The notes under the pieces: generated by a model | Databases searched by the model: none | Told to the model about the DNA's origin: nothing | What the model saw: only the letters and a program-made list of their open reading frames with translations | Source of the DNA: Halorubrum sp. 2020YC2 | GTDB taxonomy: Archaea > Halobacteriota > Halobacteria > Halobacteriales > Haloferacaceae | DNA length: 64,000 nt | Assembly (NCBI RefSeq): GCF_018623055.1 | Contig: NZ_CP076019.1 | Location: 868,001 to 932,000 of the forward strand | Direction of reading: 5' to 3' | Translations under genes and position numbers: made by a program | Shown here: positions 58,186 through 64,000 of the stretch, one piece after another | How positions within the stretch are numbered: the stretch's first letter is position 1 | Layout: every line of letters starts with the position of its first letter

Positions 58186-59415
58186 TCAGGTCTCGGCGCC
58201 GACGGCGGGGTCGGGGGCGTCGTCCGCGCCGGCGTCGCCGTCCGCACCGGTGCCGACCCCCGCGCCGGCACCGTCGTCCCCGTCGACGCGGTCGTTGAGG
58301 GCGCGCGCGTACAGCCCGAGGAGTTCGTCGACGACGTCGGGCCACGCGTACGACTCCTCGATCCGCCGGCGGCTGACCCGGCCCATCTGTTCGGTCCGGT
58401 CCGGGTCCGAGAGCAGTTCCCCGAGGGTGTCTGTCAGCCCGCGGACGTCTCCGGGGGCGACGAGCGCGCCGTTCGCCTCGTCGACGATGGAGGGGATCCC
58501 CCCGACGTCGGTCGAGACGACCGCGTTCCCCCCGGCCATCGCCTCCAAGACGGCGATGGGAAGCCCCTCCGCCCTCGTCGGCAGGACGTAGACGCTCCCC
58601 TCACCGAGGAGCTCCCGCTTCCGCTCCTCGGAGACGAACCCGACGTAGTCGACGTCGTCGTGCGCGTCCGCGAGCGCCTCGGCGTGACCCGAGAGCGGCC
58701 CGCTGCCGGCGATCGTCGCCCGGAACCGGACGCCGGCCTCCTGCAGTTCGTCGATCGCCTCCGTCACCTCGACGATTCCCTTGCGCTCGATGTGGTTGGA
58801 GACGAAGACGAGGTGCGGCGGGTTCGCGGCGGGGTCCGGATCGTACTCGTCCGGGTCAACCGCGTTGGGGACGACGACGATGCGCTCCGGCGGGACCCGG
58901 GCCGAGAGCACGTCGCGCCAGTGGTCCGAGAGGGCGACGACCGCGGTACAGGCGTCGAACACCGCCCGTTGGAAGCGGGCGGCCGGCGCCGACGCCTCCT
59001 CGATGAACGCGTCGAACGAGGAGCCGTGGACGTGGAGTATCACCGGGCGGTTCCACAGCAGCCCCGCGACGAGCACGTACGGCGCCGAGATGTAGAAGGA
59101 AAACGAGTGCGAGGTGTGGACGTGGACGACGTCGGGGCGCCGGCGGGCGAGGAACCCGAGCCACGTCAGCAACACGACCGCCGCGGTCCGGAGGTACTGG
59201 ACCGGTCGCTCGGGAGTCCGCACGGCGGTGTCGACGACCTCCAGCGACACCCTGTCCTCGAGGTACCGCCGCTGCTCAGCGATGTACCGGCCGATCCCGC
59301 CCGTTCCCTCCGTGCGGTATCCCGCCGGGCCGACGACGAGCACCTCGGTCGACGACGGCACGCTCGCCGTCGACTCGGACGCCGCCTCCTCGCCGCCCGT
59401 CTCGACGGCGCTCAT
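58186..59415 (-). CDS. GT4 family glycosyltransferase
   Basis: A 409-aa GT-B transferase: VLVVGPAGYRTEGTGGIGRY at the acceptor side, DVVHVHTSHSF, VVPNAVDPDEYD, RKGIVEVTEAID, and YVLPTRAEGLPIAVLEAMAG with the EX7E donor site. The C terminus has an acidic Gly/Asp/Ala tail of about 25 residues, not typical for the family. The start overlaps the leader ORF stop (ATGA). Confidence 0.88.
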   Translation of the reverse strand: MSAVETGGEEAASESTASVPSSTEVLVVGPAGYRTEGTGGIGRYIAEQRRYLEDRVSLEVVDTAVRTPERPVQYLRTAAVVLLTWLGFLARRRPDVVHVHTSHSFSFYISAPYVLVAGLLWNRPVILHVHGSSFDAFIEEASAPAARFQRAVFDACTAVVALSDHWRDVLSARVPPERIVVVPNAVDPDEYDPDPAANPPHLVFVSNHIERKGIVEVTEAIDELQEAGVRFRATIAGSGPLSGHAEALADAHDDVDYVGFVSEERKRELLGEGSVYVLPTRAEGLPIAVLEAMAGGNAVVSTDVGGIPSIVDEANGALVAPGDVRGLTDTLGELLSDPDRTEQMGRVSRRRIEESYAWPDVVDELLGLYARALNDRVDGDDGAGAGVGTGADGDAGADDAPDPAVGAET

Positions 59416-59465
59416 CGCTCCCTCCCTCCGAATACCGGCCGACCGGGCCGGGGGTCGTCGTTCAT
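59412..59465 (-). CDS. 17-aa leader ORF of the GT4 gene
   Basis: ATG at 59465 encodes MNDDPRPGRPVFGGRER; the TGA at 59414-59412 overlaps the GT4 ATG at 59415 (ATGA). Its start is 26 nt after the GATAACAA box. Confidence 0.5.
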   Translation of the reverse strand: MNDDPRPGRPVFGGRER

Positions 59466-59490
59466 ACCGGCACCTCCGCCGGAGCGAGTT

Positions 59491-59508
59491 TTGTTATCCG
59501 TCGGCTAC
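59491..59508 (-). promoter_or_regulatory. GTA-N7-GATAACAA promoter element of the GT4 leader
   Basis: Reverse strand: GTA (59508-59506), seven bases (GCCGACG), GATAACAA (59498-59491), 26 nt before the leader ATG. GTAGCCGAC is shared with the element at 52488. Confidence 0.6.
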
Positions 59509-59542
59509 CGCCGCGAGGCGAGTCGCTACCGCGCGGTCGGCG

Positions 59543-60361
59543 TCACAGGGTCACGAGGTAGCTCGGGTCCGCGTTCAGCCGCGGCACGAGCGACGACTTC
59601 AGGTCGCCTAGCGTGAAGCAGATCACGCTGAGTCCGTTCAGGTCGTACCGGTGGACGACGCCGTCGCGCTCCAGGTCTCTCGTCAGCTTCGGCTTGTTCC
59701 ACGAGTAGAACGGCGACGTCCGGACCCCGCAGGTCTGCTCGACCGGTTCGCACTCGCCCCCTTCGGCGCAGATCACCCCCTCGAAAGTCTCCTCGGTGAC
59801 GTACTCGAGGCCCGCCCGGCTCTCGAAGTAGTGGAGGTGCGAGCAGGTGATCCACGGCGTCCCGACGTCGATGATCAGCGTGTCCTCCTCGACGAGCCGG
59901 GCGAAACAGCCGTCCTCGTGGTAGCTGTCCGAGTGGACGCAGCCGTCGAACCGATACGGGCCGTCGACCAGGATCGACTTCATCGCGTCGTCGGTCCGGT
60001 AGTCGGCGTCCCGGAGGAACAGCGTCCCGAACGTGCCGTGTTTCGGCCGCGAGTGCGCCTTGTGATACACGCCCGACGTCGCGAAGTAGTCCGTGAACCC
60101 CGGCGCGAGCACGCTCCGGAAGCGGTCGGTGAGCTTCGACCGGAGCAGCGCGTAGGGGTCGCCACCGAACGCCCGTTTCACGTCGCTCAGCCCGACGTGG
60201 ACGAAGGCCTTCGAGCGGCCGGCGGCGTGGCGGTCGAGCACCTCGTCCAGCCGGGAGACCGGCGCCTCGCCGGCGCTCCGCCGCCGGTTCAGTCGCTTGA
60301 GCGCCTGGTGTTTGACGAGGTTTGCCGCTCGGCTGGCCGTCGTCAGCGGTCCCGGCGTCAT
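59543..60361 (-). CDS. AAC(3)-like N-acetyltransferase
   Basis: A 272-aa protein of the aminoglycoside 3-N-acetyltransferase fold (PF02522 pattern): AFVHVGLSDVKRAFGGDPYA, PKHGTFGTLFL, IIDVGTPWITCSHLHYFESR, and a C-terminal VHRYDLNGLSVICFTLGDLK. Related non-resistance members acetylate amino sugars or other amines. In a glycan cluster, amino-sugar acetylation is more likely than drug resistance. A Cys-containing loop (GVICAEGGECEPVEQTCG) is an unusual feature. A 32-codon leader ORF overlaps its start. Confidence 0.75.
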   Translation of the reverse strand: MTPGPLTTASRAANLVKHQALKRLNRRRSAGEAPVSRLDEVLDRHAAGRSKAFVHVGLSDVKRAFGGDPYALLRSKLTDRFRSVLAPGFTDYFATSGVYHKAHSRPKHGTFGTLFLRDADYRTDDAMKSILVDGPYRFDGCVHSDSYHEDGCFARLVEEDTLIIDVGTPWITCSHLHYFESRAGLEYVTEETFEGVICAEGGECEPVEQTCGVRTSPFYSWNKPKLTRDLERDGVVHRYDLNGLSVICFTLGDLKSSLVPRLNADPSYLVTL

Positions 60362-60456
60362 CGGTCGGCCCCCGGTTCGGTCCCCGTGAAACGCCGAGTT
60401 CTCGGGCGGCCCTCACCGTCGGTCCGTACCCCGTTCGCCCGGTCCGACCGCCTCAT
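60358..60456 (-). CDS. 32-aa leader ORF of the AAC(3)-like gene
   Basis: ATG at 60456 opens 32 codons (MRRSDRANGVRTDGEGRPRT at the start); the stop at 60360-60358 overlaps the main ATG (ATGA). Upstream GTA-N7-GCTATCCG (reverse, 60506-60523) is only a weak match to the promoter class and lies 50 nt away. Confidence 0.35.
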   Translation of the reverse strand: MRRSDRANGVRTDGEGRPRTRRFTGTEPGADR

Positions 60457-60616
60457 TCTCGTCCCGGAGTCGCCCGTCGAATGTCGGAACGCGCTTCCGC
60501 TCGCTCGGATAGCTCGGCCATACTCGCCCGTCGGGGATCGGCGGTGTAGTTACGACCGGCCTACGCGCCGGTAGGCGGCGATTACCGCCGGGAGGCCGCC
60601 AGCCGAGCGCGCAGTC

Positions 60617-61597
60617 TCACCTGAACTTGCTGGCGATGAGCGCGGACCCGCGAGAGAACAGGCGTCCCGCGGCCGCCACCGAGAACGACACGGGACCGTC
60701 CCTGAACCTCGACGCGAGGGTCCCGGCCCGTCGCTGGGCCCGCTTCACACGACCGGGGTGAAGCACCTCCATGGTCTCGTAACAGAGGACCGGCCTGTCG
60801 GTCAGTCGCGTTATCTCCGCCGCCTGCCGCGGATCGCTCTCGACGAACAGCGACGCGTCGGTCGCGTCGTACGCCTCGGCCTTGTGTCGCGCGTGGCTCC
60901 CCCGCGCCTGTCGGACCTCCTTGCTCGGCAGGTCCATCATGACGAGGTCGTCGTACCGGAACCCGTGGGCGTCCAGCCACTCCTCGGTCTCCGGTCGGTA
61001 CTTCTCGAGCCTGCTCGTGACGAGGTGCCCGATCCGCTGGTCCGGAACGACGGCCGGTTCCACCTCCGACAGGAACTGACGGTACCGCTCGCCGTCGTCG
61101 TTCTCCGCCGGGGTCGGGTCGCGACAGAGGACCCCGTCGATGTCGACGCAGGAGTCGTTCAACACCGGATGGTGGATCACGTTCCACTGGAACACCCGCG
61201 GCATCGGGACGACTTCTCCCCAGTGGTCGACGTGCTCGCGGCCCCGCGGCGAGACGTACACGGCGCCGTACGATATCTCGAACGGGAAGTCCCGGCCTTC
61301 GAGCCTGCGTCGCGTCTCCGTCATCTGGCTTCCCGTCCGCACCGAGTCGTCCACGACGAACACGGAGTCGAAGTCGTGAAACGAACGGTCATCGGCGTGC
61401 CGCTCGCCGCTGTCGAACAGTCGGTTCTCGCAGAGCCCGTCGACGTCCGTCATCGGAACGTTGAGCTGGAGACAGAGGAGGTTCGCGGCCAGCAGCCCGC
61501 TTCTCGGGATCCCGACGACCAGGTCGACGTCCCGTAGGTCCTCCCGAGCGAACCGACCTGCGTCGGCGCTGAGATCCGCGACGCGCTTGTAGTTCAT
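60617..61597 (-). CDS. phosphoribosyltransferase-HAD hydrolase fusion
   Basis: A 326-aa two-domain protein. The N-terminal part is a type I PRTase: VVGIPRSGLLAANLLCLQLN and VFVVDDSVRTGSQM (PRPP loop, about 79-92). The C-terminal part is HAD-like: VDIDGVLCRDPT (motif I, about 151-162), HLVTSR (motif II) and SLFVESDPRQA (metal-binding end). It ends with a weakly hydrophobic tail. Fusions of this type occur in surface-polysaccharide loci and may handle phosphoribose or phospho-sugar precursors; reaction unknown. The ATG at 61597 lies 28 nt after a TATAACTT box. Confidence 0.78.
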   Translation of the reverse strand: MNYKRVADLSADAGRFAREDLRDVDLVVGIPRSGLLAANLLCLQLNVPMTDVDGLCENRLFDSGERHADDRSFHDFDSVFVVDDSVRTGSQMTETRRRLEGRDFPFEISYGAVYVSPRGREHVDHWGEVVPMPRVFQWNVIHHPVLNDSCVDIDGVLCRDPTPAENDDGERYRQFLSEVEPAVVPDQRIGHLVTSRLEKYRPETEEWLDAHGFRYDDLVMMDLPSKEVRQARGSHARHKAEAYDATDASLFVESDPRQAAEITRLTDRPVLCYETMEVLHPGRVKRAQRRAGTLASRFRDGPVSFSVAAAGRLFSRGSALIASKFR

Positions 61598-61624
61598 TTC
61601 GATCACAGATAGCGAACGGCCACA

Positions 61625-61642
61625 AAGTTATACGACCCCTAC
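61625..61642 (-). promoter_or_regulatory. GTA-N7-TATAACTT promoter element of the PRTase-HAD gene
   Basis: Reverse strand: GTA (61642-61640), seven bases, TATAACTT (61632-61625), 28 nt before the ATG at 61597. Confidence 0.55.
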
Positions 61643-61850
61643 ACGCGACGCGGAGACGGTCGCCGTTCGACGCGCGAGCACGCCGTCTACGGACCAGCGC
61701 CGGCCGGGTCGACACCGGCCTCTCCGCCCTTCCCCGGTTTTTCGCTGCTGCGCTCCGGTACGGGTCGCGGGGCGGGACGCCGTTCGAACCGGACCGACGC
61801 CTCGGGGCGTCTGAGCCGCGGGAGCCCGAAGCCGTCGGCCGAGGAGCGCG

Positions 61851-61868
61851 ATATGTGATTCATAACAA
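61851..61868 (+). promoter_or_regulatory. ATA-N7-CATAACAA promoter element of the GT2 gene
   Basis: ATA at 61851-61853, seven bases, CATAACAA at 61861-61868, ending 27 nt before the ATG at 61895. Confidence 0.6.
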
Positions 61869-61894
61869 AGCCCGCGATGACCGTTTACGGGAGT

Positions 61895-62683
61895 ATGCCG
61901 GACCTCAGTGTCATTATCCCTACCCTGAAACCCCCCGCCCAGGTCGAGTGTCTCGACCACCTCGCGGCGAACGGCTTCTCCGACTACGAGGTCTGCCTCC
62001 AGAGCGAGTCGACCGCGACCGCCGCCCGCAACGCCGGCATCGAGCGCGCCGAGTCGGACAAACTGGTGTTCCTCGACGACGACTCCCGACCCCGAGACGG
62101 GTACCTCGCTCGGATGTCGGAGGTGTTCGAGACCGAGACCGCGGTCGCCGGCAGGACGGTCCACCCCCGCGACGACGTCTTCGCCGGGACGCTCACGAAC
62201 CACTACGACTTCGGCGACGAGCCGCGCTACGTCACGCGGTTTTGGGGGTGTAACATGGGCGTTCACCGGGACGTGTTCGACGAGATAGGCGGGTGGGACG
62301 AGGGAATTCCGTGGGGCCACGAGGAGGTCGAACTCGCGGAGCGGGTGCTCTCGGTCTCCCCCATCTACTACGACCCGGAACTGGTGGTCGATCACGCCTA
62401 CGCCGACTCGGTGGTCGACTACCTGACGAAGACGTACAAACAGGAGGTGGAGCAGCCGTACCTGTGGAACAAGGAGGGACGTAGCCGGCGAGACCAGTGG
62501 CTGACGATCCTCAGCGACGCGGTCACGCCCACGAACTACGTCGGCTTCCCGGTGCGGTCGGCGCTGCTTCACGGCGCCGGCACGCTGGCCGGGGCTGCCG
62601 GCCGCGTTCGCGGGATGCGCCGGGGCGACGCCGACCGACCGGAACGGCCGGAGTCGATCTCCGATCCGGCCGTCGACCGGTGA
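61895..62683 (+). CDS. GT2 family glycosyltransferase
   Basis: A 262-aa GT-A protein: LSVIIPTLKPPAQVECLDHL, TAARNAGIERAESDKLVFLD and DDDSRPRDGYLARM as DxD region, then GWDEGIPWGHEEVELAERVL at the acceptor site. The ATG at 61895 was chosen over 61877 by promoter spacing and because it starts right at the first strand. It is relatively short for the family but complete. Confidence 0.85.
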   Translation: MPDLSVIIPTLKPPAQVECLDHLAANGFSDYEVCLQSESTATAARNAGIERAESDKLVFLDDDSRPRDGYLARMSEVFETETAVAGRTVHPRDDVFAGTLTNHYDFGDEPRYVTRFWGCNMGVHRDVFDEIGGWDEGIPWGHEEVELAERVLSVSPIYYDPELVVDHAYADSVVDYLTKTYKQEVEQPYLWNKEGRSRRDQWLTILSDAVTPTNYVGFPVRSALLHGAGTLAGAAGRVRGMRRGDADRPERPESISDPAVDR

Positions 62684-62805
62684 CGGCCGAGGTCGGGCCC
62701 AGCCGGCGGGCGCGTTTCCCCCGCCGTCCCCCGGACTCGCGGTGCGCCGACGCGGCAGTCGGAACCCGCGCCCGGCTCTGTCGCGCTGAACGCGGGGGAA
62801 CGCTC

Positions 62806-62823
62806 GTAAGCGGCTCATACTTT
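62806..62823 (+). promoter_or_regulatory. GTA-N7-CATACTTT promoter element of the second AglF gene
   Basis: GTA at 62806-62808, seven bases, CATACTTT at 62816-62823, 27 nt before the ATG at 62850. It is a variant box with perfect spacing. Confidence 0.5.
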
Positions 62824-62849
62824 AGGTCGTGTTCCGGCCAGAGCGGGGT

Positions 62850-63602
62850 ATGAAGACAGTCATCCTCGCGGCCGGGAAGGGAACGAGGCTCAAGCCGCTG
62901 ACCGACGACAGGCCGAAGGCCCTCGTCGAGGTGGCCGGCCGCCCGCTGCTCGACCACGTCTTCGAGCAGCTGGTCGGCGTCGACATCTCGGAGTTCGTCG
63001 TGGTCGTCGGCCATCGGAAAGAACAGATCGTCGACCGGTACGGGGAGGAGTTCGACGGGATCCCGATCACGTACGCCCACCAGCGCGAGCAGCTCGGCCT
63101 CGCGCACGCGCTCCTTCAGGCCGAACCCCACGTCGACGAGCCGTTCGCGCTGATGCTCGGCGACAACGTCTTCCGCGCGAACATCGGGGACGTCGTCGAG
63201 CGCCAGCGCCGCGGCGACGTGGACGCCGCCTTCCTGGTCGAGGAGGTCCCGATCGAGGAAGCCGGGCGGTACGGCGTCTGCCGGACCTCCGAGGACGGCG
63301 AGATAGTCGAGGTCGTCGAGAAGCCCGACGACCCGCCCTCGAACACCGTGATGACCGGATTCTACACCTTCTCGCCCGCGATCTTCCACGCCTGTCACCT
63401 CGTCCAGCCCTCCGACCGCGGCGAGTACGAACTCCCGGACACGATCGATCTGCTCTTAGAGTCCGGCCGGACTATCGACGCAATCGCGATGGACGGTTGG
63501 CGGATCGACGTGGGGTACCCCGAGGACCGCGACCGCGCCGAACGGCGCCTGCGAGCCGAGGAGGAGCCGGTCGCCGCCGAAGGGGAGCCGACCACCGACT
63601 GA
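62850..63602 (+). CDS. aglF: sugar-1-phosphate nucleotidylyltransferase (AglF-type), second copy
   Basis: A 250-aa RmlA/GalU-like enzyme, closely related to the one at 10179: LAAGKGTRLKPLTDDRPKAL, LMLGDNVFRANIGDVVE and EVVEKPDDPPSN. The C-terminal half (FHACHLVQPSDRGEYELPD, WRIDVGYPEDRDRAE) is almost identical in the two. It probably makes a UDP- or dTDP-glucose for the following epimerase. The ATG at 62850 gives the standard start; an in-frame ATG seven codons upstream is too close to the promoter. Confidence 0.88.
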   Translation: MKTVILAAGKGTRLKPLTDDRPKALVEVAGRPLLDHVFEQLVGVDISEFVVVVGHRKEQIVDRYGEEFDGIPITYAHQREQLGLAHALLQAEPHVDEPFALMLGDNVFRANIGDVVERQRRGDVDAAFLVEEVPIEEAGRYGVCRTSEDGEIVEVVEKPDDPPSNTVMTGFYTFSPAIFHACHLVQPSDRGEYELPDTIDLLLESGRTIDAIAMDGWRIDVGYPEDRDRAERRLRAEEEPVAAEGEPTTD

Positions 63603-63698
63603 TCGGACCGGCGTCGGTCTCACTACTGGTCCCGGGCCCGCCGCGGGGAACTCGTCGAAACCGACACGATAATCCTTCGGCCGGGACGAACTCCGACC

Positions 63699-64000
63699 AT
63701 GCAGGGAAAACGCGTCCTCGTCACGGGCGGCGCCGGGTTCATCGGCTCGAACCTCGCGAACCGCCTCGCGGCAGACAACGACGTTATCGCGGTCGACGAC
63801 ACCTACCTCGGCACGCCCGAGAACCTCGATTCCGACGTGGAGTTCGTCGAGGCCTCCGTCGTCGACGGGGACTTCCCGGTCGACGTCGACGTCGTGTTCC
63901 ACCTCGCCGCGCTCTCCTCGCGCAACATGCACGAGAGCGACCCCCAGCGCGGCTGCCGCGTCAACGTCGAGGGGTTCGTCAACACCGTCGAGCGCGCTCG
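63699..64000 (+). CDS. NAD-dependent sugar epimerase/dehydratase, N-terminal part (runs off window)
   Basis: 100 codons are open from ATG 63699 to the window end. RVLVTGGAGFIGSNLANRLA is the NAD-binding GxxGxxG motif, and VVFHLAALSSRNM the following strand of extended SDRs such as UDP-glucose 4-epimerases and 4,6-dehydratases. The catalytic YxxxK region lies outside. It follows the AglF copy, suggesting a UDP-glucose/galactose branch. Confidence 0.86.
   Translation, partial: MQGKRVLVTGGAGFIGSNLANRLAADNDVIAVDDTYLGTPENLDSDVEFVEASVVDGDFPVDVDVVFHLAALSSRNMHESDPQRGCRVNVEGFVNTVERA

Overview
This window comes from a haloarchaeon, most likely a Halorubrum-like member of the Halobacteria. The evidence is very GC-rich coding DNA from about 8.3 kb onward, strongly acidic proteins, archaeal protein families limited to this class (HalOD1, DUF7344-type winged helices, DUF7511-like, TrmB-like regulators), Tat-type lipoprotein signals, and AglF/AglM-type sugar-nucleotide enzymes. 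No rRNA, tRNA or CRISPR array was seen. Almost the whole window is a surface-glycan (N-glycosylation / exopolysaccharide) locus.

Layout. 0-8.4 kb is an AT-richer module. It has the start of an FkbM methyltransferase, five paralogous alkaline-phosphatase-superfamily ('sulfatase-like') proteins that lack the classical sulfatase signature, a GT61 glycosyltransferase, and a hexapeptide acyltransferase gene split by a 1005-bp IS1595-family element whose ends and 5-bp target duplication are visible. 8.5-13.7 kb has a flippase, an AglF-type nucleotidyltransferase, AglM-type UDP-glucose dehydrogenase and GlmU. GlmM follows, and GlmS lies at 21.9 kb, so the UDP-GlcNAc supply pathway is present. 15-21.4 kb is a regulatory block: two divergent TrmB-like paralogues, DUF7344 winged helices (two with membrane tails), four HalOD1-type proteins and two very small genes. 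23.7-36 kb holds a GT2, a second flippase, and a predicted secreted polymer-handling set (FG-GAP propeller, PL5-like lyase lipoprotein, phosphodiesterase, two right-handed beta-helix proteins). 36-43 kb has small proteins, a GT2, a Gfo/Idh/MocA oxidoreductase, a BNR-type propeller and a sequon-rich CARDB-like surface protein. 43.3-49.7 kb is a tight operon with every enzyme expected for UDP-2,3-diacetamido-2,3-dideoxy-uronic acid (WbpD, WbpE, WbpB, WbpA and WbpI/WecB homologues) plus a GT2. 49.8-62.7 kb has a DUF354 transferase, an alpha/alpha-barrel-like protein, a large membrane protein, DUF1616, Nudix, GT4, an AAC(3)-like acetyltransferase, a PRTase-HAD fusion and another GT2. A second AglF homologue and the start of an NAD-dependent epimerase close the window.

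Two patterns recur and are the main discoveries proposed here. First, many genes from 21.7 to 62.9 kb, on both strands, carry a promoter-like element of the form [G/A]TA-N7-YATAACAA (variants ATACTTT, ATAATAA, ATAACTT). In most cases its last base lies 26-30 nt before a start codon, as expected for leaderless transcripts. Second, when the real gene begins further away, the codon at that expected transcript start opens a short leader ORF whose stop overlaps the real start (ATGA, GTGA or TAATG). Similar mini-ORFs bridge several gaps between genes in operons. This suggests leaderless initiation on a short peptide followed by termination-reinitiation at the enzyme gene.
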